NCBI RefSeq assembly: GCF_032925565.1
Contig: NZ_CP136708.1
Location: forward strand, 434,001-498,000
DNA from: Alteromonas sp. CI.11.F.A3
GTDB lineage: Bacteria; Pseudomonadota; Gammaproteobacteria; Enterobacterales; Alteromonadaceae
Direction of reading: 5' to 3'
DNA length: 64,000 nt
Part shown: positions 8,538 to 16,033 of the stretch, in pieces
How the letters are laid out: each line of letters begins with the position of its first letter
Numbering within the stretch: the stretch's first letter is position 1
The notes under the pieces: generated by a model
The model's database searches: none
What the model was told of the DNA's origin: nothing
The model's input: only the letters and a program-made list of their open reading frames with translations
Position numbers and translations under genes: made by a program

Positions 8538-9365
8538 TTACCAAGAACCATACATGGGGTTAGGTAAAATAAACAAGCTAGTACCGACTTCAGGCAGTAT
8601 TGCTGGCAGATAAGCATCTTCCTGCGTTACGCCTTGAAAATCTTCAATGTTATCGCCAATTTGCATAATAATATTATGCGGTTTGTTCCAGCCTTTAATT
8701 GCAGTGTCATTAGTTATTGAGCAAGCTGGCGAGCCTTGTTTTACAGCATTACGACGACGGTCTTTATCGTTCACAATGTACTTATGATCAACGGCATCTT
8801 TGTCGGCAGGTAGTCTGCCCATAATACAGGTGTTGCTTGGTGTAAGCGGTAAGCCCACAGCCAATAAGTTATTCCAAGTGTGGCTGTCTAAGGTTTTATC
8901 GCGGTTAGTAATGAGCGCAATCTTTCCACCTCTTTCAATCACCGTTGCTAGAAACTTATCTACACCGGGAACCAAAGTGGCTTCTTCTCTTTTTATCCAT
9001 GCATTCCAGCTTTCGCTTGAATAACCCAAGCCTTTAGACTCACGCTCTTCTTGATAAAGGCTGTTATCAAGCACGGTTTCATCTACATCTAGCACGATCA
9101 CGGCAGGCGTTTGCTGATTTTCAAAGGTCGCAGGCAGTGCGGCGGTAGCCTGTTTGTAAACATAGGCGCTAAGAAGTGGATACTCCTTACTCTGGCGTTG
9201 GTATTTCACTGAGTTTGATAGAGAAAACGACGCTTCTGGTGCGGCGGCCGCGGCCGTATCAGCCTGATTTGTGGTAACACATGCCGATAGCGCACTTAGC
9301 GCCAAACAAGACACGGCAATAGGCCGCAGTGCGGTCTTAAGAGAAATCGAAGCAGTGGTAAACAT
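8538..9365 (-). CDS. 5'-nucleotidase, lipoprotein e(P4) family (HAD acid phosphatase)
   Basis: A 275-residue lipoprotein with lipobox LSAC (Cys29). The HAD motif I is DVDETVLDN (nucleophile Asp93, acid/base Asp95) and motif II is ALITNRD. A lysine follows later (DHKYIVNDKDRRR) and an IGDNIEDF acidic motif comes near the end, the order found in e(P4)/class C acid phosphatases. These enzymes dephosphorylate nucleotides such as NMN or AMP at the outer membrane so that nucleosides and phosphate can be taken up. Length is normal for the family. It stands alone and converges on the barrel gene. Confidence 0.92.
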   Translation of the reverse strand: MFTTASISLKTALRPIAVSCLALSALSACVTTNQADTAAAAAPEASFSLSNSVKYQRQSKEYPLLSAYVYKQATAALPATFENQQTPAVIVLDVDETVLDNSLYQEERESKGLGYSSESWNAWIKREEATLVPGVDKFLATVIERGGKIALITNRDKTLDSHTWNNLLAVGLPLTPSNTCIMGRLPADKDAVDHKYIVNDKDRRRNAVKQGSPACSITNDTAIKGWNKPHNIIMQIGDNIEDFQGVTQEDAYLPAILPEVGTSLFILPNPMYGSW

Positions 9366-9548
9366 GTTTATAGTCCTTGCTTAGCGTTAACAGTCTGTAT
9401 TCGCCAATGAAAATTTTGATGCGTTACTTTGACACAAAACCGTCCGGCTTCAAAATAAAGGTAACTTACCCGAGTATCTTTTTGTCGTATTGCTGGCAAA
9501 ATTAGCCCGATTTTACAACATGATAACTGAGGCTGAGCGCTAAACACC

Positions 9549-9938
9549 TTAAGCGAAGTCGAGTAAGTCGGTGCCAAAGAAGTTATCGATAATGCATCGC
9601 CATTCACCGCTGTCGTTTCGCTGCATCACATATACGGCTCGTTTTCCGTCACAAGGTAAGGCATGTGGAGCGGCTTTTGGCACTAAGTAAAGTTTAGCGA
9701 TGACTAACGCCACATCGCCCGCTTCAATCACAATTTCATCGCCGGTGGTAACGATATGCTCTGGCATGTATTTGTGTTGGAAGGTTTGTAATGCGCTAAC
9801 ACAATCGTGCTGAGTGGTGCCTTTTAGCGGTGTGGATACTACCTTGGCGTTATCGCCATAGCAGGCGCTAACCGAAGCAGGATCGTTGTCGTTTACCGCG
9901 TTGTGCAAACGGGCTAATAATTGTGTGATGTTGTTCAT
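9549..9938 (-). CDS. NTF2-like (SnoaL-fold) protein
   Basis: A 129-residue soluble protein. The opening helices (ITQLLARLHNAVNDNDPASVSACYGDNAKVV) and the later strands with ALVIAKLYLV and WRCIIDNFFGTDLL fit the NTF2-like cone fold found in SnoaL/DUF4440 proteins. Members may be enzymes, immunity factors or stress proteins, so no activity can be assigned. The gene is monocistronic. A terminator hairpin lies 46 bp upstream of its start, separating it from a possible minus-strand small RNA. Confidence 0.75.
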   Translation of the reverse strand: MNNITQLLARLHNAVNDNDPASVSACYGDNAKVVSTPLKGTTQHDCVSALQTFQHKYMPEHIVTTGDEIVIEAGDVALVIAKLYLVPKAAPHALPCDGKRAVYVMQRNDSGEWRCIIDNFFGTDLLDFA

Positions 9939-9980
9939 GGCTGTCGTCTCGTTTGTTTTTACCGCGAAGACAGACTTAAG

Positions 9981-10128
9981 AAAAACCCGCCTTAGCGGCG
10001 GGTTTTAGTGATGTTTTACGTACGCACTAACTTTCCCGCCAATTATTAATAATAATAGCGAGGAGGATAATTGTGTTTAACGCCAAACCTTGGCGCGGTG
10101 CAAAAAACTGCAATGTGCGTAATGTCAT
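9981..10128 (-). ncRNA. Candidate small regulatory RNA with anti-Shine-Dalgarno motif
   Basis: On the minus strand a TTGACT box (10158-10163) and an AATACT box (10135-10140) are separated by exactly 17 bp, which places a start near 10128. About 145 bases on comes the GC-rich terminator at 9984-10005. The interval holds a small hairpin (CGCCAA-ACC-TTGGCG on the plus strand) and, on the transcript, ATCCTCCTCG, complementary to ribosome binding sites. There is no credible protein. Promoter, spacing and terminator are seen; that this is a regulatory RNA is inference. Confidence 0.4.
9984..10005 (-). terminator. Rho-independent terminator, GC stem
   Basis: AACCCGCC and GGCGGGTT form an 8-bp stem with a 5-6 base loop; T-runs follow on both strands, 5 Ts on the minus strand. 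No protein-coding gene ends here on either strand, so it probably ends an unannotated minus-strand transcript. Confidence 0.75.
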
Positions 10129-10199
10129 ACCCGCAGTATTTAATTTGCCGAATAAAAAGTCAACGGTTTTGTGGTGTTCATTTTTTTCGCTTAATAGAT

Positions 10200-10269
10200 G
10201 GTGTGCTAGGGCAATTGGAACCCGCCACAGCATCCATGCTGTGGAGGGTTCCAATTGCCCTAGCACACC
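10200..10269. repeat. 70-bp near-perfect palindrome
   Basis: Bases 10200-10233 and 10236-10269 are reverse complements with one mismatch (10224 versus 10245) around a 2-base centre. The inner part is CCACAGCAT-CC-ATGCTGTGG. The right half is also the start of the first 168-bp tandem repeat unit. The left arm, with its flank ATAGATGG, matches the inverse of the third unit's version better, as if the array were bounded by an inverted copy. Confidence 0.9.
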
Positions 10270-10703
10270 ACCAATACCGAGTTCGTACGATATACCCATT
10301 CATGGGGGCTCCGCTGCCGCATCCTTGCGGCAGAGGGTCATGAAGCAGGCTCTTCACCCTCCCTCAGGAATTTTGCTTTAGGGCATGCTCCGCCACAGCA
10401 TCCATGCTGTGGAGGGTTCCAATTGCCCTAGCAAACCACCAATACCGAGTTCGTACGATATACCCATCCATGGGGGCTCCGCTGCCGCATCCTTGCGGCA
10501 GAGGGTCATGAAGCAGGCTCTTCACCCGCCCTCAGGAATTTTGCTTTAGGGCATGCTCCGCCACAGCATCCATGCTGTGGAGGGTTCCAATTGCCTTAGC
10601 ACACCATCTATACCGAGTTCGTACGGTATACCCATCCATGGGGGCTCCGCTGCCGCATCCTTGCGGCAGAGGGTCATGAAGCAGGCTCTTCACCCTCCCT
10701 CAG
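10225..10703. repeat. 168-bp tandem direct repeat, 2.85 copies
   Basis: Units run 10225-10392, 10393-10560 and 10561-10703 (the last ends 25 bp short), nearly identical in sequence. Each unit holds two hairpins: CCACAGCAT-CC-ATGCTGTGG, and CTGCCGCA-TCCT-TGCGGCAG near its middle. Each also has the small palindrome TCGTACGA (TCGTACGG in the third copy). Reading frames across it are short and shift between copies, so it is not coding. It looks like an intergenic palindromic element rather than an insertion sequence: there is no transposase and there are no obvious target duplications. Beyond it, 10704-10998 shows nothing further I can name. Confidence 0.92.
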
Positions 10704-10998
10704 AAACTTAACTTCGAGGTGTGAACCGTCATAGCGTCACATGCTGGGAAAGTGTGTATTAACGTATACCTCCAGCAGGTACTAAACAAAATTCTATGGG
10801 TGATATAAACCAAAATAGTAGATGTGATTTTGTCATTGGAGATGGTGACAGCAAACGGGCTGCTGTGTATGTTAGTGTTATTGAATTGTAGGCGTTGGAT
10901 TATTTAGCGCAACTTCAAGATAACCAACAATGCCTGGTAGCCCTACGCATTTTCATGGCGTGGCGAAAAGACCAGAAAAATAACGGGAGTATTAGCTA

Positions 10999-11409
10999 AT
11001 GGATAGCCTAGTAGTACCTATGTTTGCTCACGTTTTATTGTGTACATTCTTTTATATGCTCTTAACTTTCGTAAGAGCGCCTAAGGTGTGGGGATTAGGC
11101 CGCAATGACGATGGCTCGAGTCCATTCGATGCTATTCAATCTAAAATCAGCGCTAATTTAAGTAACCAATTCGAGTGGCCGTTATTTTTTCATGTCATTT
11201 GCGTTGTATTAATAGTTAAAGGGCTTGAGTTACAACCCATTTATGTAGCTCTTGCTTGGGTCTTTGTTGTAGGGCGAATAGTACATAGCGCTGTGCAAAT
11301 TATGACGTCGAACATAAAATTGCGAGGCATTGTTTTTACGCTTAACTTTCTGGCTGTTCTAGCAATGTGGAGTATTTTTGTTGCTGAAATGCTAGTAGTA
11401 AAAAGCTAG
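10999..11409 (+). CDS. MAPEG family membrane protein
   Basis: A 136-residue protein with four hydrophobic segments (about residues 5-25, 60-78, 82-96, 112-132). It has the MAPEG layout, including R-A-P after helix 1, the polar loop with a NQFEWPLFF motif, and a GRIVHSAVQ segment. MAPEG proteins include microsomal glutathione transferases; bacterial members are mostly uncharacterised. The ATG is 14 bp after an ACGGGAG ribosome site. It lies just downstream of the tandem-repeat block and begins a plus-strand run of three small genes, which may or may not be one transcript. Confidence 0.85.
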   Translation: MDSLVVPMFAHVLLCTFFYMLLTFVRAPKVWGLGRNDDGSSPFDAIQSKISANLSNQFEWPLFFHVICVVLIVKGLELQPIYVALAWVFVVGRIVHSAVQIMTSNIKLRGIVFTLNFLAVLAMWSIFVAEMLVVKS

Positions 11410-11433
11410 CGCTAAGACATAATAAGGCTGCTT

Positions 11434-11937
11434 ATGACTAAAATAGTGATATTTGGTAATTCTGGTTCAGGAAAGTCGACCTTGGCCAAGAACTTGGTGA
11501 AGGTTCACCACATCGCGCATTTAGATTTAGACTCGGTGGCCTGGGCGCCCTCAAATTCGGCCACAAGCCCACCTAGTCGTATGCCTATCAGTGAGTCGAC
11601 AGTGCTTATAGATAGTTTCTTAACTGACAATACATCGTGGGTTATTGAAGGGTGTTATTCCGATTTGCTCGCTGAAGTATTGCCTCATGCCGATGAACTT
11701 ATATTCTTAAATTTACCCATGAATCTTTGTGTTGAAAACGCTAAGGCGCGCCCTTGGGAGCCGCATAAATATGAGTCTAAGCAAGCGCAAGATACGAATT
11801 TAGATATGTTGATAGACTGGATAAAGGAATATGAAAATAGAACGGATACCTTTTCCAAGCAAAGTCATCAAGCCCTGTATGATAGTTTTAACGGCACAAA
11901 AACGATGTACACGACAAATACGACGCATGCTGCATGA
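11434..11937 (+). CDS. P-loop kinase-like ATPase (adenylate/shikimate kinase superfamily)
   Basis: A 167-residue cytoplasmic protein. It opens MTKIVIFGNSGSGKSTLAK, a Walker A motif (residues 8-16), followed by HLDLDSVAW, the D-x-D pattern seen in small P-loop kinases related to topology modulation protein FlaR and to shikimate/adenylate kinases. WVIEGCYSDLL and ELIFLNLPM fit the second core strands. The substrate is unknown. The gene follows the MAPEG gene after 24 bp. Confidence 0.8.
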   Translation: MTKIVIFGNSGSGKSTLAKNLVKVHHIAHLDLDSVAWAPSNSATSPPSRMPISESTVLIDSFLTDNTSWVIEGCYSDLLAEVLPHADELIFLNLPMNLCVENAKARPWEPHKYESKQAQDTNLDMLIDWIKEYENRTDTFSKQSHQALYDSFNGTKTMYTTNTTHAA

Positions 11938-11999
11938 AAAAGTTGATATGAAAGGTATGAGTTAAGAAAGACAAGACCCATAATATAAAGAGTACAGCA

Positions 12000-12413
12000 G
12001 TGACCTACGATGAGTTTAATCATTATTGTGGCAGCCTAAAGGCCACAACCTATGTGATGCAATGGAACAACTCCCATGTATGGAAGGTGGGGGGGAAAGT
12101 ATTTGCTATAGGCGGCTTGAGTAAGTCTGGTGAGCCCGCGTATATCTTTAAAGCCTCAGATCTTAACTACCATTTCTTGAGTGAGAAACCTGGATATCGC
12201 CCCGCGCCTTATTTTGCATCTCGGGGCATGAAATGGATCCAGCAATTTGAAAGCAATACCGACCAGCTTAATGGGGGCGTTGAACTAAGTGTAGAAGATC
12301 TCAACGAAGAGCTTAGCTATTATCTGAACGAGTCTTATAAAATAGTGTCCCTAGGTCTTACTAAGAAAAAACAAAAAGAACTAGGGTTGAATCAAGGGCT
12401 AAATCTTAAATAG
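12000..12413 (+). CDS. MmcQ/YjbR family protein
   Basis: A 137-residue protein starting at GTG. It has the YjbR pattern: opening MTYDEFNHYCGSLKATT, then HVWKVGGKVFAIGG, a central Y-R-P-A-P-Y segment, and the late LSYYLNESYKIV with a lysine-rich tail. The family has a CyaY-like fold and is annotated as DNA-binding from structural surveys; its role is not established. The upstream 60 bp shows only a weak ribosome site (AAAGAG), so the exact start is less certain. It converges with the esterase gene 9 bp away. Confidence 0.85.
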   Translation: MTYDEFNHYCGSLKATTYVMQWNNSHVWKVGGKVFAIGGLSKSGEPAYIFKASDLNYHFLSEKPGYRPAPYFASRGMKWIQQFESNTDQLNGGVELSVEDLNEELSYYLNESYKIVSLGLTKKKQKELGLNQGLNLK

Positions 12414-12422
12414 TGCTTCAGC

Positions 12423-13280
12423 TTAATCGGGGTGGGTTTTGAGTAACGCTTTAAACCCATAATACCAACTGGGTAATGCAACTGTGCCGTGAGACTCATC
12501 GTCAAAGTAACGTTTCTGCAGTGTGAGTTCGACAGATTGAATGGCGTCCAATTTATCGAAAAACTGATATCCCCACGCTAAGTTTGTTTCGCCAATCTCG
12601 CCAAATTCGGCGTTATTAGCAAAGGTAAAAACCACGTTCCCCTCAGGCTGTTTCCCCTGTGCAAGCTTGTTAGTTAGCGTGCGATTTAAATAGTTATTGT
12701 CCCACAAATAAGTGGCATCAATAATAAGGTAGTGAGTGAATACCTCTGGCCTATTTAACAGCGCGTATGCAGCAAACAGCCCACCGAAAGACTCTCCGAC
12801 CAGTATTCGCTTATTAGATGTTCTGAATTTTCCGTCTATTTGTGGAATTAACTCACTTTGAAAAAAGCGTAAATAATTATCTGCGTTTCCAATCCCTTGG
12901 AAGGCTTCCAATAAGCGGCCATTGAATTCCCAGTTAACATTGGTTGGGGTAAGATCTCGTTCTCTTATTGCCGATGCACTGTTAGGTACCGCTACCACAA
13001 TAGCCTGTTCAACTTGCTGCTCTAATGTCTGAGTACTTAAGCCTTCAAGCATGCCGGCAATGGCTCTGGTTCGATGAATATCACCATCGAGTACATATAC
13101 AACGGGAAATCTGCGCTGTTTGCTATCGTAATATGAAGGTGGAAGGTATACATGATAGAGCCTATCCTCGTCCATGATGGTAGAGGCTACTGTGTAAGTC
13201 TGCGTAAATGAATTAGACTCTTCAGCTTTAAGGGAAAAACCAATCGTTAGAAGTAACACAAATGTAATTATTTTTGGCAT
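12423..13280 (-). CDS. Exported alpha/beta-hydrolase, IroE/esterase-D-like
   Basis: A 285-residue protein with a cleavable signal peptide (MPKIITFVLLLTIGFSLKA). It has the alpha/beta-hydrolase esterase pattern: YHVYLPPSYYDS, PVVYVLDGD, the nucleophile elbow GESFGG, and a DDESHG segment near the C-terminus that supplies the catalytic His. This layout matches the putative-esterase family that includes the periplasmic siderophore esterase IroE and esterase D. No siderophore cluster adjoins it, so the substrate is open. Length is normal. Confidence 0.85.
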   Translation of the reverse strand: MPKIITFVLLLTIGFSLKAEESNSFTQTYTVASTIMDEDRLYHVYLPPSYYDSKQRRFPVVYVLDGDIHRTRAIAGMLEGLSTQTLEQQVEQAIVVAVPNSASAIRERDLTPTNVNWEFNGRLLEAFQGIGNADNYLRFFQSELIPQIDGKFRTSNKRILVGESFGGLFAAYALLNRPEVFTHYLIIDATYLWDNNYLNRTLTNKLAQGKQPEGNVVFTFANNAEFGEIGETNLAWGYQFFDKLDAIQSVELTLQKRYFDDESHGTVALPSWYYGFKALLKTHPD

Positions 13281-13425
13281 TGTGAATTCCTTTGCCTAAA
13301 AGCATAGATTTATTAATTTTATGACTGTTTATAGTTTTGACTATAACACTCAATTACCGGAAGATAGGGCGATAAATTAACGTGGCCTGCCAATCGTTAA
13401 AGGCCATTAATAACAGGGTAAGACC

Positions 13426-13992
13426 ATGCCAAAGGCAAGTGAAATTAAAAAGAATCACACCATCGTTTATGGTGGCAAAACATGTATTGTTAGAGACATC
13501 GAACGTTCAGTACCTCAGGGCCGTGCGGGTGGTAGTATTTATCGCATGCGTATGTACGACGTGGTTAGCGGCGCTAAGTTTGATGAAACATTCAAAGATT
13601 CAGACATGCTAGAAATGGCTGATTTGGTTCGTCGCCCTGTGATGTTTTCTTACATTGATGGCGACGAGTATGTATTCCTCGATAACGAAGATTACACGCC
13701 GTACCACCTAAATAAAGAAAGCATTGCTGATGAAGCTTTGTTTATTAATGAAAAGACCGAGTCTATTCAGGTGTTAATTGTAAGCGACGTGCCAGTGGCG
13801 CTAGATTTGCCGATGAGTGTAGAGCTTGAAGTGACTGAAACCGATCCTTCTATTAAAGGTGCCTCTGCAACCTCGCGCACTAAACCTGCTACTTTATCGA
13901 CTGGCCTAGTGGTTCAAGTGCCTGAGTACATCAGTACCGGTGAGTGGATAAAGGTAAATACCGAAGAGCGTAAATTCCAAAGTCGCGCATAG
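13426..13992 (+). CDS. yeiP: Elongation factor P-like protein YeiP (EfpL)
   Basis: A 188-residue three-barrel protein of the EF-P paralogue family. The start [18 protein letters not shown], the tip loop VPQGRAGGS (Arg at the position of the E. coli YeiP tip arginine), [16 protein letters not shown] and the ending [18 protein letters not shown] are all diagnostic. It helps ribosomes past stalling motifs such as proline-rich stretches, overlapping with EF-P. The start is supported by the family N-terminus and an ACAGGGTAAG region upstream. Monocistronic, followed by a hairpin. Confidence 0.95.
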   Translation: MPKASEIKKNHTIVYGGKTCIVRDIERSVPQGRAGGSIYRMRMYDVVSGAKFDETFKDSDMLEMADLVRRPVMFSYIDGDEYVFLDNEDYTPYHLNKESIADEALFINEKTESIQVLIVSDVPVALDLPMSVELEVTETDPSIKGASATSRTKPATLSTGLVVQVPEYISTGEWIKVNTEERKFQSRA

Positions 13993-14006
13993 ATTCACGA
14001 ATTTTT

Positions 14007-14038
14007 GTTGCGCCTTGTTGAGAATATCAAGGCGCAAC
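14007..14038 (+). terminator. Hairpin after yeiP
   Basis: GTTGCGCCTTG and CAAGGCGCAAC form an 11-bp stem with a 10-base loop. The T-run after it is poor, so this may be a weak terminator or an mRNA-protecting hairpin. Confidence 0.6.
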
Positions 14039-14140
14039 TATTTCGTACTATTATGAACCTCTCGCTTTAGCTTTTAAAAAGCAAGCGCATGCCAAACGAT
14101 GCGTTATACCCTCTCAAGCAATTCCCTCTCAATAGAAGCC

Positions 14141-14194
14141 ATCGCTCCATAAACCAAAGCTCCGTAAGCCATAGCTCCCTAAGTCAAAGCTAGG
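14141..14194. repeat. Degenerate 15-bp direct repeats
   Basis: Three to four units with period 15, of the type A-A/T-A-G-C-T-C-C-N-T-A-A-G-C-C, lie in the 378-bp gap between yeiP and the next gene. The rest of the gap shows AT-rich leader sequence and no gene. A similar 15-bp periodic block occurs at 51315-51374. Confidence 0.55.
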
Positions 14195-14370
14195 CACTGT
14201 CAGAACGTAAAATACAAAAAAATATTCATCCCATACGTTGTTTTACTTACGGCAATACCCCTCACTAAATTAGTCATTTAAGCCAGCACAGGGCCGTGTA
14301 TAATTGGTTAAGCAGCAATGTTATAGCGTTACAAAAACAATCCGTTTTATATGAAAATTTAGGTAAAAAT

Positions 14371-15471
14371 ATGAATGTTAAAACGTTTCCTTGGATCAGT
14401 ATCTTCTCTATCTGTATTTTATTGGCAGGTCACGGGGCGAGTGCAAAAGACATCGACGTTGCAGGCACTTTAGTTGCAGAAGGTAGTCGAGAAGACATTC
14501 GTATTCCCGTGGAAGCAAATCAGGGAAGCAGCGTAGAACCTGGAACCTTTATTCCCGTAACCGTTATTAATGGGGGTAAATCAGGGCCTGTACTTGCGAC
14601 CATCGCTGGTGTTCATGGCTATGAATATAACTCAATATTGGCCACTGAAAAATGGCTGGCGAACATCGACCCTAGTAGATTAACCGGCACTATTATTGCG
14701 GTGCGTGTGGCGCACATTCCTGCGTTTGAAGAGAAAAGTATTTACGTAAACCCCCATGATAGAAAGAACCTTAATAGAAGTTTTCCTGGCAAGGAAAATG
14801 GCACACAGACTGAGCAAATAGCGTGGAACCTATCGAACCACGTTATTGCAAAAGCCGACTTTGTTATCGACCTTCATAGTGGTGATGGCGCTGAATGGCT
14901 AGCTGGTTTTGTGGGGGTGTATGGTGGTCCGCTTTCAAGTGACTACGAACAAGCCATGATGGTGGCAGAGGGGTTTCGATTCCCGAATATCGTGACTTAC
15001 AAAATGAATACACAAAAACAAGTTGATACCCGCCGTTCGCTAAATCGCCAAGCGGTAGCCCATGGCGCCCCAACTATTTTGGTCGAAATTGGTGAAAACG
15101 GTTCGAAAAAAGAAGAACACGTAAACGCGATGGTAAAAGGGCTTGAAGAGGCCACTCGCATTTTGGGAATGAGTTCACCTTCAGCTGTTAACAATAGTAA
15201 AGCGGAGCTTACCTCGAAGGGCGCGTCTGCCAGTCGCTACTTTGAAGGGACTTTTTCGGTACCGGTTAGCTTTTCAGGGTTATGGTTCCCTGACATTACT
15301 ACAGGGCAGTTTGTGAAAAAGGGCGATACGTTAGGGGTAGTAAAAGACTATTTCGGCAATACGGTTGAAACCGTTATTGCATCTGAAAGCGGCTTTGCGC
15401 TATATGGGTTATCAGGGCCTTCAGTAAAGCAAGGGCAAAGTATTATGACCATTGCTAAAGAAGTAAAATAA
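14371..15471 (+). CDS. Exported succinylglutamate desuccinylase/aspartoacylase-family zinc hydrolase
   Basis: A 366-residue protein with a signal peptide (leader ends near GHGASA-K). The M14-like zinc site is visible: GVHGYE (His82, Glu85), LHSGD (His169) and the catalytic glutamate in VEIGE (Glu239), with NLNRSFPG between. The C-terminal 80 residues form the extra barrel typical of AstE/AspA-type proteins. Family members cleave amides such as N-acyl amino acids; the leader means this one acts in the periplasm, so it is not a standard AstE. The frame is open 25 codons upstream, but ATG 14371 begins the natural leader. Confidence 0.85.
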   Translation: MNVKTFPWISIFSICILLAGHGASAKDIDVAGTLVAEGSREDIRIPVEANQGSSVEPGTFIPVTVINGGKSGPVLATIAGVHGYEYNSILATEKWLANIDPSRLTGTIIAVRVAHIPAFEEKSIYVNPHDRKNLNRSFPGKENGTQTEQIAWNLSNHVIAKADFVIDLHSGDGAEWLAGFVGVYGGPLSSDYEQAMMVAEGFRFPNIVTYKMNTQKQVDTRRSLNRQAVAHGAPTILVEIGENGSKKEEHVNAMVKGLEEATRILGMSSPSAVNNSKAELTSKGASASRYFEGTFSVPVSFSGLWFPDITTGQFVKKGDTLGVVKDYFGNTVETVIASESGFALYGLSGPSVKQGQSIMTIAKEVK

Positions 15472-15564
15472 GAAGCGTAGATCTGTACTTAGCTTAATGA
15501 AATAGTACAATGATATAAGGCAGTGGCATTCCCGCAAGCGGCAACTCAGCCACTGCCCATACAA

Positions 15565-16011
15565 TTAGATGTTTGCTACAACTGCGTTGTAGAAAGCTTC
15601 TGGGCTAGTTGCTTCATTTGCTGCAACTGATAGTGCCATTTCAGCACGAACAGCAGTAACAACGTCAGCACGTGCTGCTTCGTTTACGTCTAAAATATCC
15701 AGCATTGCCGTTAGGTGCGCGCCTGAACCTTGGCTAGTTTCTTCAATAACGTTGTTAAAGTTGTTTTGGATGAATACTGCCGCAGTCGCCATTTTACCTT
15801 CACAAGAATCAGCAGATGATACTTTTGAAGAAACCGCAGTCGTACCTAAATCCCAAATGATGTTTGAAAGTGCAGCAGCTGTGCCATTGTCATCAAAAAT
15901 CATGGCGCCAATACCACATTGTTTCCACGGGTTGATGTTATCGTCTGCCGATACATTTCCAGCAATGGCGGTAGTTGTAAGAAGTGCGGCAAGTGTTAGT
16001 TTTTTAAACAT
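15565..16011 (-). CDS. DUF3015 family periplasmic protein
   Basis: A 148-residue protein with a signal peptide (MFKKLTLAALLTTTAIAGNVSA). The mature part has NPWKQCGIGAMIF, DLGTTAVSSKVSSADSCEG and a run of helices ending MALSVAANEATSPEAFYNAV, typical of DUF3015; two cysteines probably pair. The frame is open 25 codons upstream, but ATG 16009-16011 with AGAGG before it starts the leader. It is 22 bp after the DUF4105 gene on the same strand, a pairing common in gammaproteobacteria. The function is unknown. Confidence 0.85.
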   Translation of the reverse strand: MFKKLTLAALLTTTAIAGNVSADDNINPWKQCGIGAMIFDDNGTAAALSNIIWDLGTTAVSSKVSSADSCEGKMATAAVFIQNNFNNVIEETSQGSGAHLTAMLDILDVNEAARADVVTAVRAEMALSVAANEATSPEAFYNAVVANI

Positions 16012-16033
16012 TGTTATATTCCTCTGATTGTTA

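Noticed and set aside
9368..9607. A minus-strand frame overlapping the end of the NTF2-like gene
   Set aside because: Overlaps a well supported gene in another frame and has no family resemblance.
10027..10381. Overlapping reading frames of 90-102 codons in and beside the tandem repeat
   Set aside because: They run through hairpin arms on both strands, have no ribosome site, and change frame between repeat copies.
10225..10703. CRISPR or integron attC array
   Set aside because: The unit is 168 bp without variable spacers, and no cas gene, integrase or core-site GTTRRRY pattern is present.
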